Of a stretch of 64,000 nt of DNA, positions 60,226-64,000 are shown one piece after another. Position 1 is the first letter of the stretch, and each line of letters starts with the position of its first letter. This stretch comes from Moringa oleifera. Its lineage: Eukaryota > Streptophyta > Magnoliopsida > Brassicales > Moringaceae. The notes under the pieces are model-generated. The model did no database searches. It was not told the origin of the DNA and worked only from the letters and a program-made list of their open reading frames with translations. The translations under genes and the position numbers were made by a program. The stretch lies in contig JAJFZO010000566.1 of assembly GCA_021397835.1 (NCBI GenBank), positions 558,001-622,000 of the forward strand, given 5' to 3'.

Positions 60226-60268
<43 letters not shown>
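60226..60268. repeat. AT microsatellite within the pseudogene coding region
   Basis: A 43-base TA run interrupts a membrane-segment codon run (Ile-Tyr alternation); the frame downstream (IPGIKDGLDIKVVNMLS) differs from that upstream (VFTIPVFLASMVF). Confidence 0.9.
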
Positions 60269-60272
<4 letters not shown>

Positions 60273-63260
60273 GGAATCAAGGATGGACTGGATATTAAAG
60301 TGGTCAACATGCTGTCCACTGGAGAGATCATAAGGTGGGCACTAACAACTCGGGTGCAGTTCATCATAGGCTGGCAATTCTACACTGGCTCTTACAAAGC
60401 CTTACGACATGATTCTGCAAACATGGATGCTCTGATCTCCTTGGGAACAAATGTAGCCTACTTTTATTCAGCATATTCAGTGTTAAGAGCTGCTATCTCT
60501 CCTGATTTCAAGGGTACAGATTTCTTTGAGACTAGTGCAATGCTCATATCTTTTATCCAACTTGGCAAATATCTAGAGGTTCTGGCCAAGGGAAAGACAT
60601 CTGACGGCATTGCCAAGCTTATGAACCTGATGCCTGATACAGCAACACTGTTAACTCTGGATAATGAGGGGAATGTGATTGATGATGAAGAAATTGATAG
60701 TCGATTGATTCAAAAGAATGATGTGATTAAAATACTTTCCGGTGCAAAAGTAGCTTCAGATGGTTATGTTTTGTGGGGACAAAGCCATGTAAATGAAAGC
60801 ATGATAACAGGTGAGGGATATCCCGTGCCAAAGAGGAAGGGTGACCCAGTAATTGGAGGCACTGTGAATCAAAATAGGGTATTACATATCAAGGCTACAA
60901 AAGTTGGTTCGGAGAGTGCTCTTGCACAGATTGTCTGTCTTGTTGAGCCACAGCCCAGATGGCCAAAGCTCCAGTGCAGAAGTTTGCTGACCGCATTTCT
61001 AAATGTTTTGTGCCTCTGGTAAGTGATTTAAATGTCCTTCCTGCTCCATTGATGCAACTTGTAGCTTATTTAAACATCAGCAATTAGACTTGTATTGGCA
61101 TGGAACCCTTGTTAATGACTGGCTATCTGGGCAGATCATTATTTTATCATTTTTGACTTGGCTTGCCTGGTTTATAGCTGGAAAATTCCATGGCTACCCA
61201 GATTCTTGGATTCCATCTTTCATGGATAGCTTTGAGCTAGCACTTCAGTTTGGGATCTCTGTCATGGTCATGGCCTGCCCATCTGCTCTTGGTCTTGCAA
61301 CTCCAACTGCTGTTATGGTTGGTGCAGCTGTTGGTGCATCTCAAGGTGTACTAATTAAAGGAGGACAAGCATTAGAAAGTGCACATAAGGTTAGCATATT
61401 AAGTCATCTTGCTCTCTGCCACTTTCCTTCCATACAAATAATACATTTAGTGTCCATTACCAAAAGAAACAGGTTAGCCTCTTCTGCAAACTAAGTTCCT
61501 GTTTCAAGACCTGCCAACCAATGATATTACCAAACTAGTTGCAAAAGTACTCATGCTGCTCTTGCCTTTGGTTTTGATATATTTTCTCTTCTTTGATGTT
61601 TATTACTCAATTAGCATGATTGCAAGGTTTGGTTTTATTCTACTGTTGGATTTCCAAGAATGTAGAAGATAAAGAAGGAATTTGAAAAGTACAAGTAGTA
61701 GTTCAATGTCTTTCTTCTCTTCCCTGCTTTCTCTTTGGCAGTATCGTAAATCGTCTGCAGGATACAAAAATCCAATTCAGAGATAGTTAGATTTAGTGTC
61801 CTAAATCTTGTTCTGGCTGTGAAACTGTAGCTAATAAGTCTTAAACCGTTAAATGCAGCTAGCGTGGAATTTGTAATTTTGATTTGACATATAATCTTTG
61901 CGAGCCTTTGAGGCTGAGATTTCTGATGATTTTGCCGGTCAACTGCATTGTATTTGACAAGACAGTGACTCTCACAATTGGAAAGCCAGTGGTTGTTAAC
62001 ATAAAGCTTCTGAAAAATGTGGTACTTCAAGAATTCTATGAACTTGTTGCTGCAGCAGAGGTATGCTCTTTTGTCATGGAACCCAAGCCATTTTAGAAAA
62101 ATTGTCTTGATATAGGAGCTCAGAAATAGGATTTAATATATGTAGATTGCTCAGAATGACGTCAAGGTTTTGTTTTTCACATAATGACTTGTACTGTTAT
62201 GTTCATATCAGGTGAACAGCAGGCACCCATTAGCGAAGGCTGTTGTTGGGTATGCCAAAAAGTTCAGAGAAGATGAAGAGAAGAACCCTCTCTGGCCAGA
62301 AGCGAGGGATTTTGTCTCCATCACTGGGCATGGAGTGAAAGCCACTGTTTGTAAACAGGAGATAATAGGGGGAAATAAGAGCTTGATGCTGGAGCATGAA
62401 ATCACTGTTCCAGCTGATGCTGAAGATATATTAAGAGAAACTGAAGAGATGGCACAAACAGGGATTCTGATAGCTATAGTCAGTGATATTACGGGAGTTC
62501 TGGCCATATCTGATCCATTGAAACCAGGTGCTCGTGAAGTCATTTCCATTCTCAAGTCCATGAAAATTAGGAGCATTGTGGTGACAGGTGACAATTGGGG
62601 AACTGCTAATTCCATTGCCAGGGAAGCTGGAATTGAGACTGTTATAGCAGAAGCTAAACCAGAGCAGAAAGCAGAAAAGTGAAGGAGTTACAGGTACATG
62701 AAACTATCTTAGAAAAGTCACTACCTACTGCTATTATCGCATCCTTGTTTCTCTGTAAATTTTCACTTCTTAAGTAGATGCTAAAATGTCATTTTAACTT
62801 TAGTCTTTTTTCTCACTGAAAGGCTTCAGGACATGTTGTGGCAATGGTGGGAGATGGAGTCAATGACTCACCGGCACTTGTAGCAGCAGACGTTGGGATG
62901 GCAATTGGTGCTGGGACAGACATAGCTATAGAGGCAGGGGATATTGTCCTTATGAAGAGCAACTTGGAGGATGTTATCACAGCCATAGACCTTTCCAGGA
63001 GAACCTTTGCCTATATTCGTCTGAACTACGTTTGGGCTTTGGGTTATAATTCTCGCATACCAATAGCTGCAGGAGCCCTTTTCCCATCTACCTGATTTCA
63101 TTTACCACCATGGATTGCTGGTGCCGCAATGGCAGCTTCTTCAGTAAGTGTTGTCTGCTGTTCTCTCTTACTGAAGTATTACAAGAGGTCCAAGAAGCTC
63201 AACAACCTCAAGAAAGGTCGAATTCAGATAGAATTAGTGTTACTGACGCTTTTGATTCAG

Positions 63261-64000
63261 TTTTGTGCATATGCACAGGAGTGATCTGGCTCATTAATTA
63301 TTGTAATTGCCCTCATTTCAACAGTGAACCTGTGCTTGCTTCAGACCAATTCACTATCAATTTATGGGGAAGGTTAAAACTAGTGCATGTTGCGAATCAC
63401 TACAAACGTAATTCAATCTTCACCTTCACACAGTATCTCTTAAAGCAAATAAGTTCAGGAAATAATGTTTGCTGCAGAGAGGCAAGAAAGAATATTCAAA
63501 AGGCAGAAGGAAATGATTGTGATAGTGACATGAATGCTACAACTTGCCAACAAAGTCATTCAATTGAAATACAGAAACAAGCAATTTTAAGTATTATGCT
63601 GGAGAAAGAAAGCAACAATTTCTCAGTATCAGTATTAGACATCAAATGATTGTTCTGCTGTAATTATGAGCAAAAACAAGGTCCCTATTCTACACAATGC
63701 GTTCCAACTCTCTTGCATAACTGAGTGTCTGGTTGATAAGTTGCAGAGATGGTATCTCCTTGCAAGGTGCAGATTCTTTTGCTTTCTGGAAGTAAACGCA
63801 CCCATTCTTTACTTCCCACTCAAGATGATCCTGCAATCAAGCAGAAATGTAATCTTATGATTTTAGACCCAAAAAAAGAAAAAAAAACCCAGCTCTTTAG
63901 AAGAGATGTGAACTTCTAAATCCGTGCTAGAGGTAGCTAAGATCATAGGACACATGCAACCCTCCATAACTTGAGTACCTCAATATCCCAAATGATTGGT
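63261..64000. other. Sequence downstream of the pseudogene
   Basis: No HMA5 similarity continues past about 63255. The longest frame here (to 63649) starts out of frame in the pseudogene and has no recognisable family. Nothing else seen. Confidence 0.4.

Larger units (their letters stand above)
57117..63260 (+). pseudogene. HMA5-like copper-transporting P1B-ATPase pseudogene
   Basis: Exon-like blocks at 57117-57342, 59582-61020, 61135-61389, 61938-62060, 62212-62693 and 62823-63255 match HMA5, the plasma-membrane copper exporter. Kept: the start MAAKLLAFVCIRNGSHD, the second metal-binding GMTCTSC, the TGE actuator motif (MITGE), SITGHGVKA, VTGDNWGT and [12 protein letters not shown]. Lesions in order: first metal-binding domain mostly deleted with frameshift; frameshift/TGA at about 59657; TAG at about 59764; two-base loss at about 60019; an AT microsatellite inside a membrane segment shifting the frame; a shift at about 60950; ion-channel CPC changed to CPS; intron acceptor AG changed to CG at 61936-61937; DKTGT changed to DKTVT; one-base loss at about 62680; GGA-to-TGA at about 63094. 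Not functional as a pump. Confidence 0.92.

Noticed and set aside
63110..63649. 179-codon plus-strand frame after the ATPase blocks
   Set aside because: Its start overlaps the pseudogene in the wrong frame and the rest shows no similarity; a chance frame.

Overview
This window is nuclear DNA of a flowering plant, most likely a core eudicot. Genes are split by many GT-AG introns, intergenic DNA is AT-rich with CT/GA and AT microsatellites, and the families are plant-specific: NIN-like transcription factor, SWEET, PSY peptide, KLCR/CMU, ABIL, plastid-type beta-amylase and HMA5-type copper ATPase. No bacterial, organellar or viral segment was recognised. I did not pin down the species. All exon boundaries below were deduced by hand from splice signals, phase bookkeeping and family knowledge.

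Layout. (1) 0.6-7.5 kb, plus: glutamine-dependent NAD synthetase, 13 exons, intact. (2) 12.4-8.7 kb, minus: ER chaperone BiP, 8 exons, with a perfect ER-stress element upstream but one extra base breaking the frame in exon 5. (3) 14.0-16.7 kb, plus: decayed beta-amylase pseudogene. (4) 19.7-20.2 kb, plus: 69-residue precursor of a PSY-type tyrosine-sulfated peptide, found only by splicing three short exons. (5) 21.5-25.1 kb, plus: kinesin-light-chain-related TPR protein (KLCR/CMU). (6) 30.1-32.2 kb, plus: clade II SWEET sugar transporter with a frameshifted C-terminal tail. (7) 37.4-32.9 kb, minus: NLP6/7-type nitrate-response factor, tail to tail with the SWEET. (8) 45.3-43.5 kb, minus: 70-residue KISH/TMEM167 protein whose first coding exon is just the ATG. 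(9) 46.0-51.5 kb, plus: 605-residue protein with three tandem ZGRF1/Mte1-type (DUF2439) modules, sharing a divergent promoter with KISH. (10) 54.6-52.0 kb, minus: ABI-like (ABIL) subunit of the SCAR/WAVE complex. (11) 57.1-63.3 kb, plus: heavily damaged HMA5-like copper P-type ATPase pseudogene.

The genes do not form a pathway; this is an ordinary plant gene neighbourhood. The points of most interest are the exon-module triplication in the DUF2439 gene, the cryptic PSY peptide gene, the two pseudogenes with readable lesions, the two single-base frameshifts in otherwise well-preserved genes (BiP and SWEET), the exact ER-stress element at BiP, and a dispersed AT-rich repeat family with at least four copies.
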